Part shown: one piece after another, positions 20,453-29,991 of the stretch
How positions within the stretch are numbered: the first letter of the stretch is position 1
Layout of the letters: each line of letters opens with the position of its first letter
Assembly (NCBI RefSeq): GCF_005884405.1
Contig: NZ_VCAO01000001.1
Span: forward strand, 180,304 to 244,303
Direction: 5' to 3'
Length of the DNA stretch: 64,000 bases
Origin: Qipengyuania marisflavi
GTDB taxonomy: Bacteria; Pseudomonadota; Alphaproteobacteria; Sphingomonadales; Sphingomonadaceae
Program-made: the position numbers and the translations under genes
The notes under the pieces: model-generated
Seen by the model: only the letters and a program-made list of their open reading frames with translations
The model's database searches: none
What the model was told of the DNA's origin: nothing

Positions 20453-22459
20453 ATGATGAATAAGTTTTTGACCGGTGTTGCCGGTGCCGCATTGCTATCC
20501 TTGCCGATGGCGTCACCATTGTCAGCGCAGAGCGTTAGCGACGATGCATCGGTGTTTGGCGCGCGCGAATCTGTTCGCGCGGCCAGCTTGTCACCATCTG
20601 GCAACCAGCTCGTCTATATCGCCTCTGCCGATGATCAGGGTGAGGCGGTATATGTTGTCGATCTGGCCACCGCAGGCGCCAAGCCTAAGCGGATTATGCT
20701 GTTCACTGAACCGATGGCCGACCTGACAGGATGTAGCTGGGCCACTGAAACGCAGCTGGTGTGCCGAGCTTACATCAGCGTGCGCGATGCCAGTATTGGT
20801 GAATATCTTGGCGTGACCCGAATGTTTTCGGTCAATTCAGACGGCAGCGACCTAAAGGTACTGGAAGGCCGCCGGTCGATGCGCGCGCTGGATGACGTAT
20901 TCAATGGCGGTTCTGTCATCGCTCTGGATATGCCGGGCGAAGACGGCAAGGTTCTGATGACACGGACTTACGTCAAGGAAGCATCGAACAACACACGGCT
21001 TGCCAATGACAAAGAAGGTCTGGGCGTCGTGGCTATCGATCTGAAAGATGGCAGCGAAACGGCTGTTGAAACGCCGGACAAGAACGCGATCCGGTATGTT
21101 GCCGATGACACTGGCCAAGTTCGTCTCAAGGCCACGCAAATGCGCGGCGCGTCAGGCTATTCCGAGGATGAGATCGGTTATTTCTACCGCACCCCGAATT
21201 CGAAAAAGTGGGAGCAGTTGTCACGTCTGGAATTAAATGCAGGATCCAATCTCGGTTTCCAGCCGGTAGCCGTGGATGCCAAGACCAATGTCGCCTATGG
21301 ATTTGAGGATGGCACTGACGGCTTTACAAAGCTGTATTCGGTCAGCCTCGATGGCGCGATGACGAGAACGCCGATTGTTGTCCGCAGCGATGCCGACGTG
21401 GATCAGATGTTGCTTATTGGACGCCAGCGCCGTGCCGTGGGCGCCAGCTTTGCTACAGAAAAACGTCAAATCGAATATTTTGATCCCGATCTCAAAGCCC
21501 TGGCGGCTTCATTGTCGGAAGCATTACCCAATCATCCGTTGATCAACATTATCGGCGCCAGTTCTGACGAAAGCAAATTGCTGATTGCTGCGTCTAGCGA
21601 TGTGGATCCAGGGATGCTCTATCTGTTCGATCGTGCTGCGCGGGCGCTTAATCCGCTGTTGCCCCTTCGTGAAGCCGCTGATGGCAAGGCAATGGGCGCG
21701 ATGCAGCCGATTTCTTATCCTGCCGCCGATGGCACGATGATCCCGGGATATCTGACCTTGCCGCCGGGCTCGGATGGCAAAAACCTGCGAGCCATCGTTA
21801 TGCCGCATGGCGGCCCATCGTCGCGTGACGAGTGGGGCTTTGACTGGTTGGTGCAATATTTCGCGGCGCGTGGTTTCGCGGTGCTACAGCCCAATTTCAG
21901 AGGCTCCAGCGGCTACGGCGCCAAATGGTTTGGTCGCAACGGTTTTCAGGCGTGGCGCACCGCAATTGGCGATGTGAACGACGGCGCGCGGTGGCTGGTT
22001 TCACAAGGCCTTGCAAAGCCAAACGGTCTGGCAGCGGTAGGCTGGTCCTATGGCGGCTATGCAGCTTTGCAGTCGCAAGCACTCGACCCGGGATTGTTTG
22101 GTGCTATTGTCGCTATCGCGCCGGTGACAGATCTTGCCAAGCTGGTCGAAGACAGCCGCAAATTCAGCAATTACCGTCTTGTCGAAAACTTTGTTGGCAA
22201 AGGTGATCATGTCACCGCTGGTAGCCCTGCTCAAAACGCCGCGAGTTTCTCCGCCCCCGTCCTGCTATTCCACGGTACCGCCGACCAGAATGTAGATATT
22301 GAACAGTCGCGGATCATGGCCAAAGCGCTTGAGAAAGCCGGGAAGAAGGTCGAACTGGTCGAATATGACGATTTCGAACACGACCTCGACAGCAAATCGG
22401 TGCGTGCCAACATGCTCGGCAAGATCGACGCCTTCCTGCGCGCCGAACTTGGCAACTGA
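20453..22459 (+). CDS. Secreted S9-family peptidase (prolyl oligopeptidase type)
   Basis: 668 residues from tandem ATGs at 20453. Signal peptide ends near SPLSAQS. Residues 30-400 form the beta-propeller-like N-terminal part; the alpha/beta-hydrolase domain follows. Catalytic triad visible: Ser in GWSYGGYAA, Asp in HGTADQNVD and His in DFEHDLDS. HGGPSSRDEWGFDWLVQYFA and NFRGSSGYGAKW are typical of the dipeptidyl/acylaminoacyl peptidase group. Probably periplasmic; substrate specificity cannot be read from the sequence. Confidence 0.93.
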   Translation: MMNKFLTGVAGAALLSLPMASPLSAQSVSDDASVFGARESVRAASLSPSGNQLVYIASADDQGEAVYVVDLATAGAKPKRIMLFTEPMADLTGCSWATETQLVCRAYISVRDASIGEYLGVTRMFSVNSDGSDLKVLEGRRSMRALDDVFNGGSVIALDMPGEDGKVLMTRTYVKEASNNTRLANDKEGLGVVAIDLKDGSETAVETPDKNAIRYVADDTGQVRLKATQMRGASGYSEDEIGYFYRTPNSKKWEQLSRLELNAGSNLGFQPVAVDAKTNVAYGFEDGTDGFTKLYSVSLDGAMTRTPIVVRSDADVDQMLLIGRQRRAVGASFATEKRQIEYFDPDLKALAASLSEALPNHPLINIIGASSDESKLLIAASSDVDPGMLYLFDRAARALNPLLPLREAADGKAMGAMQPISYPAADGTMIPGYLTLPPGSDGKNLRAIVMPHGGPSSRDEWGFDWLVQYFAARGFAVLQPNFRGSSGYGAKWFGRNGFQAWRTAIGDVNDGARWLVSQGLAKPNGLAAVGWSYGGYAALQSQALDPGLFGAIVAIAPVTDLAKLVEDSRKFSNYRLVENFVGKGDHVTAGSPAQNAASFSAPVLLFHGTADQNVDIEQSRIMAKALEKAGKKVELVEYDDFEHDLDSKSVRANMLGKIDAFLRAELGN

Positions 22460-22486
22460 TTGCGATAGCACCGGGCGACTGATCCG

Positions 22487-23182
22487 ATGAGCTGGACGCG
22501 GGCGGCAATTGTCGGCGCGTCCGGCGGCATCGGCCAGGCGCTGGTGGCAGCGCTGCGTGAGACGGGGTGTGACGTGCTCCCGTTCTCACGCAGCGGCCCC
22601 GCAAGCCACTTCATGGATATCGAGGACGAAGCCAGCATCGCGCAGGCTGCACAGCAGTGCGCCGAGCGGGGGGCGCTAGATCTGGTCATCGTGGCTAGTG
22701 GCGCCTTGCACGGGGAGGGCTTTGGACCAGAGAGGAGCTGGCGCGAACTGACTGCCGATGGACTGGCGCGTGCCTATGCGATCAACGCTATTGGCCCGGC
22801 ACTGGTGGCAAAGCATTTCCTGCCGCTGCTCCCGCGAGAGGGCAGCGCTGCCCTTGCGGCGATCTCTGCAAGAGTTGGCAGTATTTCGGATAACAGATTG
22901 GGCGGGTGGTATGGCTATCGCGCGTCGAAAGCGGCTCTGAACATGCTGGTGAAATCATTGGCGATCGAGTTGGCTCGCAGCCGGCCCGAAGCGCTGTGCG
23001 TGGCCCTGCATCCGGGCACCGTCGCTACGCCGCTCAGTCAGCCATTTGTAGGCACTATCCCCGAACACAAGCTGTTCACACCAGACACCGCGGCGCGTCA
23101 TTTACTATCCGTACTCGGCGGACTGCAAAGCAAAGACAGCGGCGGCTGCTTCGCCTGGGATGGTACGCGGATAGCGTCCTGA
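22487..23182 (+). CDS. Short-chain dehydrogenase/reductase
   Basis: 231 residues. The N-terminal cofactor motif is GASGGIGQ (about residues 10-17); catalytic YxxxK is YRASK, and the preceding Ser is in AISARVGSIS. The C-terminal end GGCFAWDGTRIAS matches the CsgA/C-factor-like subgroup seen in proteobacteria. It is convergent with rpsD and shares a terminator region with it. Substrate unknown. Confidence 0.9.
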   Translation: MSWTRAAIVGASGGIGQALVAALRETGCDVLPFSRSGPASHFMDIEDEASIAQAAQQCAERGALDLVIVASGALHGEGFGPERSWRELTADGLARAYAINAIGPALVAKHFLPLLPREGSAALAAISARVGSISDNRLGGWYGYRASKAALNMLVKSLAIELARSRPEALCVALHPGTVATPLSQPFVGTIPEHKLFTPDTAARHLLSVLGGLQSKDSGGCFAWDGTRIAS

Positions 23183-23185
23183 TAC

Positions 23186-23214
23186 AAAAAGGGCGGCCCC
23201 GCAGGACCGCCCTT
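23186..23214 (-). terminator. Rho-independent terminator of rpsD
   Basis: AAGGGCGG (23189-23196) pairs with CCGCCCTT (23207-23214). Read on the minus strand, the stem is followed by TTTTTG, ideal for rpsD; on the plus strand it could also stop the SDR transcript. Confidence 0.85.
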
Positions 23215-23236
23215 CCTGTTGCGTGTGTGAATCCGA

Positions 23237-23851
23237 TCAGCGCGAGTAGAACTCGACGACCAGATTCGGTTCCATCGTCACCGGATACGGCACTTCGTCC
23301 AGCGTCGGAACGCGGGCGAAGGTAATCTTGTCATTGCCGTCCTGCGCGACATAGTCGGGCACGTCACGCTCGGGCAGGCTCTGCGCTTCGATGACCAGTG
23401 CCATTTCCTTGGCCTTGTCGCCCAGGCTGATGACATCCCCAACATCGACGCGGCGGCTCGCAATGTTGCACTTCACGCCGTTGACGCGAATGTGGCCGTG
23501 CGAAACGATCTGGCGCGCTGCAAAGATCGTCGGTGCGAACTTGGCGCGATACACGATCATGTCGAGGCGGCGTTCGAGCAGGCCGATCAGGTTCTGGCTC
23601 GTATCGCCCTTCATTTTGGACGCTTCGGTGTAGGTCTTGCGGAACTGCTTCTCGGTCACGTCGCCGTAATAGCCCTTGAGCTTCTGCTTGGCGCGCAGCT
23701 GCAGACCAAAGTCGCTGACCTTGCTCTTGCGGCGCTGACCATGCTGGCCGGGGCCATAGGCGCGCTTGTTAACCGGGCTGTTGGGACGACCCCAGATGTT
23801 TTCACCCATCCGGCGATCGAGTTTGTACTTGGCGCTTTTGCGCTTCGACAT
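23237..23851 (-). CDS. rpsD: 30S ribosomal protein S4
   Basis: 204 residues from the ATG at 23851; the frame extends upstream but [21 protein letters not shown] is the family N terminus. The S4 RNA-binding domain is at about 94-155 ([27 protein letters not shown]). Monocistronic, as is usual in alphaproteobacteria, with its own terminator. Confidence 0.98.
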   Translation of the reverse strand: MSKRKSAKYKLDRRMGENIWGRPNSPVNKRAYGPGQHGQRRKSKVSDFGLQLRAKQKLKGYYGDVTEKQFRKTYTEASKMKGDTSQNLIGLLERRLDMIVYRAKFAPTIFAARQIVSHGHIRVNGVKCNIASRRVDVGDVISLGDKAKEMALVIEAQSLPERDVPDYVAQDGNDKITFARVPTLDEVPYPVTMEPNLVVEFYSR

Positions 23852-24059
23852 AAGTCTTTCCTTCAATTTGCAGGACTGTCCTTCAGACAGTCGTTTAACC
23901 CGGCATCGCACCGCATGACCTGTGTGCCATGCGCGGCATCCGCTTCACCGGGATACGGAGCCAATTCGCGAAGGCGCGCGCCTAGCAGATTTGGGCATAG
24001 GGTCAAGGGCCTGCGATAGGCGCTCGACAAGCAGCGCGGTTCACGGCAGTGCGCGCGCC

Positions 24060-24374
24060 ATGAATAGCGAGACAAAATTGCCCGATGCCTGCACCGATAT
24101 GCGCGACGTTCGTGCCGGGGTGGATGCCACCGACCGCGAATTGATGGAGCTGCTCGACCGGCGCTTCGGCTATATGCGCGCCGCCGCGCGGATCAAGCAG
24201 GAACGCGGCGCCGTGCGCGATGAAGCGCGCAAGGACGCCGTGATCACCAACGCCCGCGCCGATGCGGAGAAACGCGGCCTGCCTGCTGACAGGCTGGAAG
24301 GAATCTGGAATGATCTGGTGGAGACATCGATCGCTTACGAAATGATTGAATGGGACCGGCTGAGAGCTGGCTGA
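24060..24374 (+). CDS. Chorismate mutase-like protein (AroQ/PchB type)
   Basis: 104 residues from the ATG at 24060. The all-helical AroQ fold is shown by DVRAGVDATDRELMELLDRRF, MRAAARIKQERG and the C-terminal YEMIEWDRL. Residue style (CTDMRDVRAGVDATDREL) is closest to stand-alone chorismate mutase/isochorismate-pyruvate lyase proteins. It would convert chorismate to prephenate; pyruvate lyase activity cannot be excluded. No salicylate or siderophore genes are nearby, which favours the mutase role. Confidence 0.87.
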   Translation: MNSETKLPDACTDMRDVRAGVDATDRELMELLDRRFGYMRAAARIKQERGAVRDEARKDAVITNARADAEKRGLPADRLEGIWNDLVETSIAYEMIEWDRLRAG

Positions 24375-24397
24375 TTGCACCCGGGGAGGGGTGAATA

Positions 24398-25831
24398 ATG
24401 GTTGTGAAACATTGGCTGGCGGTGCTGGCCGCAGTTGCAATAAGCACGTCCGCTACGGCGCATGACGACGCGCCGCCGATATATATTCCAACTTACATAC
24501 CGCATCTCGAAATTGCGGGCCGGGCTGACCCTGTGCGAACTCTGGCAGACCGGATGCAGGAGGTTAACACCGCGACTGTGTCCTACGCTCTCATTCGGGA
24601 TGGCGCGGTGGTGCAGCAAGCTGTTGTTGGGAATGACGGCAGGTCGATCGCTTCCGATCTGCGCTTCCAGGCGGCCTCGCTCGCCAAGCCGGTCAGTGCG
24701 CTGGGTGTCCTGCGGCTTGTGGCACGGCACGGGCTTGATCTGGATGCGGACATCAATGGCTATCTCAGCGGATGGAAAGTCGATTACTCGCAATTCGGCG
24801 CGGCTGAGAAGGTAACTATCCGCCGCCTGCTGTCGCACCGCGCGGGCCTGAACGCTCATGGCTTTCCGGGTTATGTTCGCGGGTCCGAATTGCCCTCCAC
24901 TGCCGGCGTTCTCCGCGGCGAAGGCAATACCGATGCAATTGTCCTGATGCAGGAGCCGGGCAGCGGATATGCTTATTCAGGCGGCGGTTACACAGTCCTG
25001 CAATTGCTGGTGGAGGAAAAAAGTGGGCTGACCTTCGCCGATTATATGCAGCAAGAAGTGCTCGGCCCGCTGGGTCTGGAAGCGAGTCACTTTGGTTATG
25101 CGGGGGTCGCACCATTCGCCTCGGCACACGGCAATGATGGCAATGTGGTGGAAGGCGGCTATCGCCTCCATCCTGAGAAAGCCGCTGCCGGACTTTGGAC
25201 GACACCCTCCGACTTCGCGCGTTTCTTGCTTGCGGTGGACCGAATTGCCGCCGGTGAGCGGCCCGATTACCTGACCCCTGACATGGCCGCCCAGCTGCTG
25301 GCCGTTCCTGATGGCGGCGAGAACTATGCTCTGGGCTTTGGCATCGATCGAGGTGAGGGCTGGGATGTGATCCAACACACCGGCGAGAATTTTGGCTATC
25401 GGACGACGATGTTTTTCGACCGCCTCAGCCGCAGCGGAGCAGTGGTCTTTTCCGATTCCGAGTTGGGGTATCCCATCATCAGCGGACTGGCGCGCGGAAT
25501 GGCGGGCGAGTTGGGCCTCACCTTCATGAAACGCCGCCTCCTGACCCCGGTCGCGCAGGGCACCGATGACTGGGCGCTGATCGAAGGGGACTGGACGGTG
25601 CCGGAGGGGCCGCTGGCGGGGCGCAGTTTTAGCTTCATGAAATCTGGCGATACCGATTTGCATCTGACCGATCTTGCTGGCGGCGAAATCAGCCGGTTCC
25701 TGGCAATCGGGTCGCTGTCATTCATCGATCTCGATACAACCTCACCGCTCACATTCTCCCGCGATCAGAATGGCGCGCCGCAAGCGGTCTTTGCGGGTCG
25801 TATCGTGCTTGTCAAAATGCCCGCCGACTGA
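24398..25831 (+). CDS. Secreted serine hydrolase, beta-lactamase/class C-like
   Basis: 477 residues; signal peptide ends near TATAHD. The catalytic SxxK is S94-L-A-K97, YSG is Y193-S194-G195 (as YxN equivalent), and HTGENFGYRT provides the third element. N-terminal about 370 residues are the penicillin-binding-like domain; the last 100 residues (from DDWALIEGDWTVPEGP) look like a lipocalin-like C-terminal domain of unknown role. Such proteins are more often esterases or peptidases than true beta-lactamases. It starts 24 bases after the preceding gene and may be co-transcribed. Confidence 0.88.
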   Translation: MVVKHWLAVLAAVAISTSATAHDDAPPIYIPTYIPHLEIAGRADPVRTLADRMQEVNTATVSYALIRDGAVVQQAVVGNDGRSIASDLRFQAASLAKPVSALGVLRLVARHGLDLDADINGYLSGWKVDYSQFGAAEKVTIRRLLSHRAGLNAHGFPGYVRGSELPSTAGVLRGEGNTDAIVLMQEPGSGYAYSGGGYTVLQLLVEEKSGLTFADYMQQEVLGPLGLEASHFGYAGVAPFASAHGNDGNVVEGGYRLHPEKAAAGLWTTPSDFARFLLAVDRIAAGERPDYLTPDMAAQLLAVPDGGENYALGFGIDRGEGWDVIQHTGENFGYRTTMFFDRLSRSGAVVFSDSELGYPIISGLARGMAGELGLTFMKRRLLTPVAQGTDDWALIEGDWTVPEGPLAGRSFSFMKSGDTDLHLTDLAGGEISRFLAIGSLSFIDLDTTSPLTFSRDQNGAPQAVFAGRIVLVKMPAD

Positions 25832-25918
25832 TTTGTTTCGAGCGCAGCGCAAGAGCCAAAAGCGAAGGGCGCGTGCCAATGACACGCGCCCCGAAATTTT
25901 AGCTTAGAGGATGAAAAC

Positions 25919-26194
25919 TTAGCCGTTAGGACCCGAAGTTCCCTCCAACTGGCCGCGCTGGGACATATCATTGGCCGTGTCACGAGCATTCTGTTGCTGC
26001 TCATCCCATTCAGCCTGCGTACGGCAGACGCGCCGCGCGCCAAGCCGCGAGCCAACCGCAGGAGGCTGCGTCTTGCAGACTTTCTTTTCCTTGGCTGGCT
26101 GTTCAGCCGAGGTTGCCGTATCCTGAGCCACGGCGGGCTGGGTCATGGCAAGCGTCAAACCGGCAGCAGCCAGCAAAGCAAAAGATTTAATCAT
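25919..26194 (-). CDS. Small secreted cysteine-pair protein A
   Basis: 91 residues from the ATG at 26194; signal peptide MIKSFALLAAAGLTLAMTQPAVAQ. The mature domain has the pattern C-x3-PP-x-VGSR-x4-R-x-C-x-TQAEW, then a polar tail rich in Gln and Asn. The neighbouring gene 26302-26601 carries the same pattern, so these are paralogues. The two cysteines likely form a disulfide in the periplasm. I know no function for this type, which I recall as common in sphingomonads. Confidence 0.75.
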   Translation of the reverse strand: MIKSFALLAAAGLTLAMTQPAVAQDTATSAEQPAKEKKVCKTQPPAVGSRLGARRVCRTQAEWDEQQQNARDTANDMSQRGQLEGTSGPNG

Positions 26195-26301
26195 TTTTTG
26201 GTCCTTGAAGTTCGTGTCAGGCCATGCTGCGCTAACAAGTACGGCGGGTTTGGACAAATTGGATATAGCAAGTCCAGCTGAATTGATGCTGACCAAGCTG
26301 A

Positions 26302-26601
26302 TTATTGCGCGTTTTTGATCAGTCCGCGGGCGTTGATATCCTCACCCGTTTCCTTTGTCAGCACCGCACTGTGAGCCCATTGGGCGCGGGTGAGGCACGC
26401 ACGCTTGCCGGGAATTCGCGTCCCTACCTTGGGCGGCAATATGCGGCATTCGATCGTCTCATCGCCGAGATCGGTTTCTACGGGCGCTTCCGCAGGCGCA
26501 GGCGCGGCAACAGGCGTAGTGCCCTCTTGGGCAAAAGCGGACGAACCAGCTATAGCCAGCAATAATGCTCCGGCAAAAACAGTGGCAAATTGCTTGATCA
26601 T
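26302..26601 (-). CDS. Small secreted cysteine-pair protein B
   Basis: 99 residues from the ATG at 26601; signal peptide MIKQFATVFAGALLLAIAGSSAFAQ. Mature part is Pro/Ala-rich followed by ECRILPPKVGTRIPGKRACL with TRAQW, matching the pattern of protein A. The signal peptides also begin alike (MIKxF), which supports tandem duplication. Separated from protein A by 107 bases with no hairpin. Confidence 0.75.
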   Translation of the reverse strand: MIKQFATVFAGALLLAIAGSSAFAQEGTTPVAAPAPAEAPVETDLGDETIECRILPPKVGTRIPGKRACLTRAQWAHSAVLTKETGEDINARGLIKNAQ

Positions 26602-26672
26602 CGCGAAACCCTCCAGATTGGCGTCACTCGATAGATACCACAATTCAACGAAATTCCCAATCTAGGGCAAAG

Positions 26673-27431
26673 CTACTTGCGCGGCCCTCTTGCCAGAGCC
26701 GACAGCACACCGCGTAAGGTGCGCACTTCCAGGTGGTTCCAGCCGGGCTTGGTCAGTATCCCGCGCAGAGTGCGGTGGGTTGCCTCGGCGCGGCCTTCGG
26801 GCAGGAAATATCCATTGGGCTCGAGCATTTTCTCAAGGTGCGCGACCAGCCCCTCCAGCTCCTCCTGCGGGGCCGGGGGCATCTTGTTTTCCTCCGGTGG
26901 CTGCACCAGTTCGTCCGCCCCCTCGCCAGTGGCAAGGTAGGCCTTCGACCACTCATAGGCGCACAGGATCACAGCCTGCGCCAGATTGAGCGAGCCGAAC
27001 TCCGGATTGATCGGCACGGTAATTATGGCGCGGGCGAGCGATACATCTTCGGTTTCGAGGCCAGAGCGTTCGGGGCCGAACAGGAAGGCGCTGCGTCCGG
27101 GTGCAGTCACCATTTCGCGTGCTGCAATCTCGGGTGTCAGAACCGGCTTGTTCACACCGCGTCGGCGTACCGTGGTGGCATAAACATTCGAACAATCGGC
27201 GACTGCTTCGGCAGTGGTGTCGAACACCTGCGCATTTTGCAGAACCGAATCCGCTCCCGCCGCGGCCGGACCTGCCGCAGGGTTGGGCCAGCCATCGCGC
27301 GGGGAAACCAGCCGCATTTCCGCCAGCCCGAAATTGAGCATGGCGCGCGCCGCCTTGCCGATATTCTCGCCCAGTTGCGGGCGGACCAGCACGATCACAG
27401 GCTTGCGCGCGTCATTCACTCTTTGCCGCAT
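26673..27431 (-). CDS. TrmJ-family tRNA/rRNA methyltransferase (SpoU fold)
   Basis: 252 residues from the ATG at 27431, which overlaps the end of nrdR by 20 bases; a GTG at 27419 is an alternative. The knotted SPOUT fold shows [20 protein letters not shown] (motif 1), [13 protein letters not shown] (motif 2) and [15 protein letters not shown] (motif 3, AdoMet binding). Closest to TrmJ, which 2'-O-methylates position 32 of tRNA, but specificity is inferred. Translationally coupled to nrdR. Confidence 0.9.
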   Translation of the reverse strand: MRQRVNDARKPVIVLVRPQLGENIGKAARAMLNFGLAEMRLVSPRDGWPNPAAGPAAAGADSVLQNAQVFDTTAEAVADCSNVYATTVRRRGVNKPVLTPEIAAREMVTAPGRSAFLFGPERSGLETEDVSLARAIITVPINPEFGSLNLAQAVILCAYEWSKAYLATGEGADELVQPPEENKMPPAPQEELEGLVAHLEKMLEPNGYFLPEGRAEATHRTLRGILTKPGWNHLEVRTLRGVLSALARGPRK

Positions 27432-27876
27432 CCTGAACGGTGCTGGCAAATTCCTCGAAATCGCGGGCCTCGCTGAAGTCGCGATAGACCGAGGCGAAGC
27501 GGATATAGGCCACGCTGTCCAATTGGCGCAGCCCTTCCATCACCAGCTCTCCGATCCGTTCGGACGGCACCTCGGCATCGCCAGCGGTTTCCACCTGACG
27601 CTGGATACCGGATACCAGACGGTCGATCTGCTCGGGTGCGACTTCGCGTTTGCGGCAGGCCAGCGCGATGGATTGCTCCAGCTTGCGCCGGTCGAAAGGC
27701 TCCTGCCGGTCACCGGATTTCATCACCGTAACTTCGCGCAGCTGGACGCGCTCGAAGGTCGTGAACCGCGCCCCGCAATGCGCGCATTGCCGGCGCCGCC
27801 GGATCGCCGTGTTATCCTCGGTCGGACGGCTGTCCTTCACCTGGCTGTCTTCATGGGCACAAAACGGGCAGCGCAT
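27412..27876 (-). CDS. nrdR: Transcriptional repressor of ribonucleotide reductase genes
   Basis: 154 residues with the zinc finger C3-x2-C6 and C31-x2-C34, followed by the ATP-cone domain ([16 protein letters not shown]). NrdR senses ATP/dATP and represses nrd genes; none is in this window. It follows glyA and the small membrane protein gene on the same strand, a glyA-nrdR order common in alphaproteobacteria. Confidence 0.97.
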   Translation of the reverse strand: MRCPFCAHEDSQVKDSRPTEDNTAIRRRRQCAHCGARFTTFERVQLREVTVMKSGDRQEPFDRRKLEQSIALACRKREVAPEQIDRLVSGIQRQVETAGDAEVPSERIGELVMEGLRQLDSVAYIRFASVYRDFSEARDFEEFASTVQDAAKSE

Positions 27877-27885
27877 CTGGGAGGC

Positions 27886-28110
27886 TTACTTCTTGACCCT
27901 GTTGTAAAAGGCAAATCCGGCACCTGCGATCAGGCCCATCGGCAGGCTTATCACGGGCAGCAATGCGCCTGCCAATGCGCCAATGGCGGCACCGGTCAGC
28001 ACAGGTTTGGTGGAGGGATGCGCCATCCCTTCCTTGGCCATGCCGGAAATTTCGGTCTTGGCTTCATCAACCCAGTCGTTGTTTTTGGGATCGCGGTCTT
28101 GGTCTTGCAT
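27886..28110 (-). CDS. Small membrane protein, unknown
   Basis: 74 residues from the ATG at 28110 (MQDQDRDPKNNDWVDEAKTE). A soluble charged N-terminal third is followed by a Gly/Ala-rich hydrophobic segment (AAIGALAGALLPVISLPMGL), probably one or two transmembrane helices. It sits between glyA and nrdR with gaps of only about ten bases on both sides, so it is part of the operon. No recognisable family. Confidence 0.7.
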   Translation of the reverse strand: MQDQDRDPKNNDWVDEAKTEISGMAKEGMAHPSTKPVLTGAAIGALAGALLPVISLPMGLIAGAGFAFYNRVKK

Positions 28111-28121
28111 GATTGGTCTCC

Positions 28122-29405
28122 TTAACGGCCGGGATAGACGGGAAATGCGGCGCAAAGCTCGGCAACCTTGCCGCGCACGCGTTCTTCAACCTGGCCATCG
28201 CCTTCGGGGCCGTTGCGGGACAGGCCATCGACGACTTCGGCGATCAGCGCCCCGATGGTTTCAAATTCGGCCGTGCCAAAGCCGCGGGTGGTGCCCGCCG
28301 GTGTGCCCAGACGAATACCGCTGGTGACGAACGGGCTGCGCGTGTCGTAGGGGATACCGTTCTTGTTGCAAGTCAGCCAGGCGCGGTCGAGGCCGGCCTC
28401 CGCCGATTTGCCGGTGACATCCTTGGCGCTAAGATCGACCAGCATCGAATGATTGTCAGTCCCGCCAGACACCACACGCAGGCCATTCGCCTCGATCCCC
28501 TTTGCCAGAGCGCGAGCATTGTCGACCACGTTTTGCGCATAGGTCTTGAATTCGGGCCGCAGTGCCTCGGCAAAGGCCACCGCCTTGGCGGCGATGACGT
28601 GCATTAGCGGGCCGCCCTGCAGGCCGGGAAACACCGCCATATTGAGCGGCTTGGTCAGATCAGGATCGTTCCACAGGATCACGCCGGAACGCGGGCCGCG
28701 CAGGGATTTGTGCGTGGTGGTGGTGACAATATGTGCGTGGGGGAAGGGGTTGGGGTGCGCCCCGCCCGCAACCAGTCCCGAAATATGGCTCATGTCGCAC
28801 ACCAACGTCGCGCCGATCTCGTCAGCAATCTCGCGGAAGCGCGGGAAGTCCCATGTGCGCGAATAGGCGGTGCCGCCGCAAATGATCAGCTTGGGCTGAT
28901 GCTCGCGCGCAATCGCCGCGACTTCGTCCATGTCGATCAGCTCGTCATGCTTGCGCACGCCATAGCTGACCGGGTTGAACCACTTGCCGCTCATATTGAC
29001 AGGCGAGCCATGCGTCAGATGGCCGCCCGAGTTGAGGTCGAGCCCGATAAAGGTGTCGCCCGGCTGCAGCAGGGCCAGAAACACGGCCTGGTTCATCTGG
29101 CTGCCGCTGTTCGGTTGGACATTGGCAAAATCACATCTAAACAATTGCTTGGCGCGGTCTATTGCCAGCGTTTCGATGATGTCGGCATAGTCACAGCCGC
29201 CATAATAGCGCTTTCCCGGATAACCTTCGGCATATTTGTTGGTGAAGACCGATCCGGTCGCCTCCAGCACTGCGGTGCTGGCAATATTCTCCGACGCGAT
29301 CAGTTCGATCTTGTCCTGCTGGCGCGCCAATTCATTGCGGATGGCGCCATAGATCTCGGGGTCGGCCTGTTCGAGCGTATCGGTCCAGAAACGGTTGTCG
29401 GTCAT
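28122..29405 (-). CDS. glyA: Serine hydroxymethyltransferase
   Basis: PLP enzyme that converts serine to glycine with formation of methylene-THF. 427 residues from the ATG at 29405; the longer open frame upstream overlaps rpiB. The PLP lysine is in [31 protein letters not shown] and [10 protein letters not shown] are also conserved. Seven bases separate it from the rpiB stop. No glycine riboswitch is visible. Confidence 0.97.
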   Translation of the reverse strand: MTDNRFWTDTLEQADPEIYGAIRNELARQQDKIELIASENIASTAVLEATGSVFTNKYAEGYPGKRYYGGCDYADIIETLAIDRAKQLFRCDFANVQPNSGSQMNQAVFLALLQPGDTFIGLDLNSGGHLTHGSPVNMSGKWFNPVSYGVRKHDELIDMDEVAAIAREHQPKLIICGGTAYSRTWDFPRFREIADEIGATLVCDMSHISGLVAGGAHPNPFPHAHIVTTTTHKSLRGPRSGVILWNDPDLTKPLNMAVFPGLQGGPLMHVIAAKAVAFAEALRPEFKTYAQNVVDNARALAKGIEANGLRVVSGGTDNHSMLVDLSAKDVTGKSAEAGLDRAWLTCNKNGIPYDTRSPFVTSGIRLGTPAGTTRGFGTAEFETIGALIAEVVDGLSRNGPEGDGQVEERVRGKVAELCAAFPVYPGR

Positions 29406-29412
29406 GCGGGTC

Positions 29413-29868
29413 CTAGCAGCTGGGGTTCGAAAGTTTGTCGACGCGGCGTTGATGGCGCCCCGTGCCTTGCGGCGTGGCATCGGCGAATTCGGTGGCGAGA
29501 AAGGCTGTGACACAGGCCTTGGCCATGTCGCCGCCCGTCAGCCGCGCGCCCATCGCCAGGCAATTGGCATCATTGTGTTCGCGGGCAAGCGCGGCAGACA
29601 ACGGCTCCGACACCAGCGCACAGCGCACAGCCGGATTGCGATTGACCGAGATGGAAATGCCAATCCCCGATCCGCACAAGGCAATCCCGCGCTCGGCAGA
29701 GCCATCAGCGACGACCGAAGCCAGACTATAGCCGAAGTCGGGATAATCGACGCTGTCAGAGGTGTCGGGGCCAAGGTCGGCGACCTCGTGGCCCTGTTCG
29801 ATCAACCAGTCGCGCAGCTCGGCCTTGAGGTCGAGCGCGGCGTGGTCAGAGGCAATGGCGATACGCAT
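29413..29868 (-). CDS. rpiB: Ribose-5-phosphate isomerase B
   Basis: 151 residues from the ATG at 29868. The RpiB/LacAB fold shows [44 protein letters not shown] (active-site Cys in CGSG) and [13 protein letters not shown]. First gene of the rpiB-glyA-nrdR-trmJ run; the rpiB-glyA pairing is common in alphaproteobacteria. Confidence 0.96.
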   Translation of the reverse strand: MRIAIASDHAALDLKAELRDWLIEQGHEVADLGPDTSDSVDYPDFGYSLASVVADGSAERGIALCGSGIGISISVNRNPAVRCALVSEPLSAALAREHNDANCLAMGARLTGGDMAKACVTAFLATEFADATPQGTGRHQRRVDKLSNPSC

Positions 29869-29991
29869 GGGCGCGGCATAGTGCGTTGCAACGATTCTCT
29901 CCACCCTGCTTTACAAACTCGTTCACAACATAGGATTGATCGCAGAGGCAGGTTTGCTGCCTGTTAAGTGTTCGGCGCTATTTCTGGTGGC

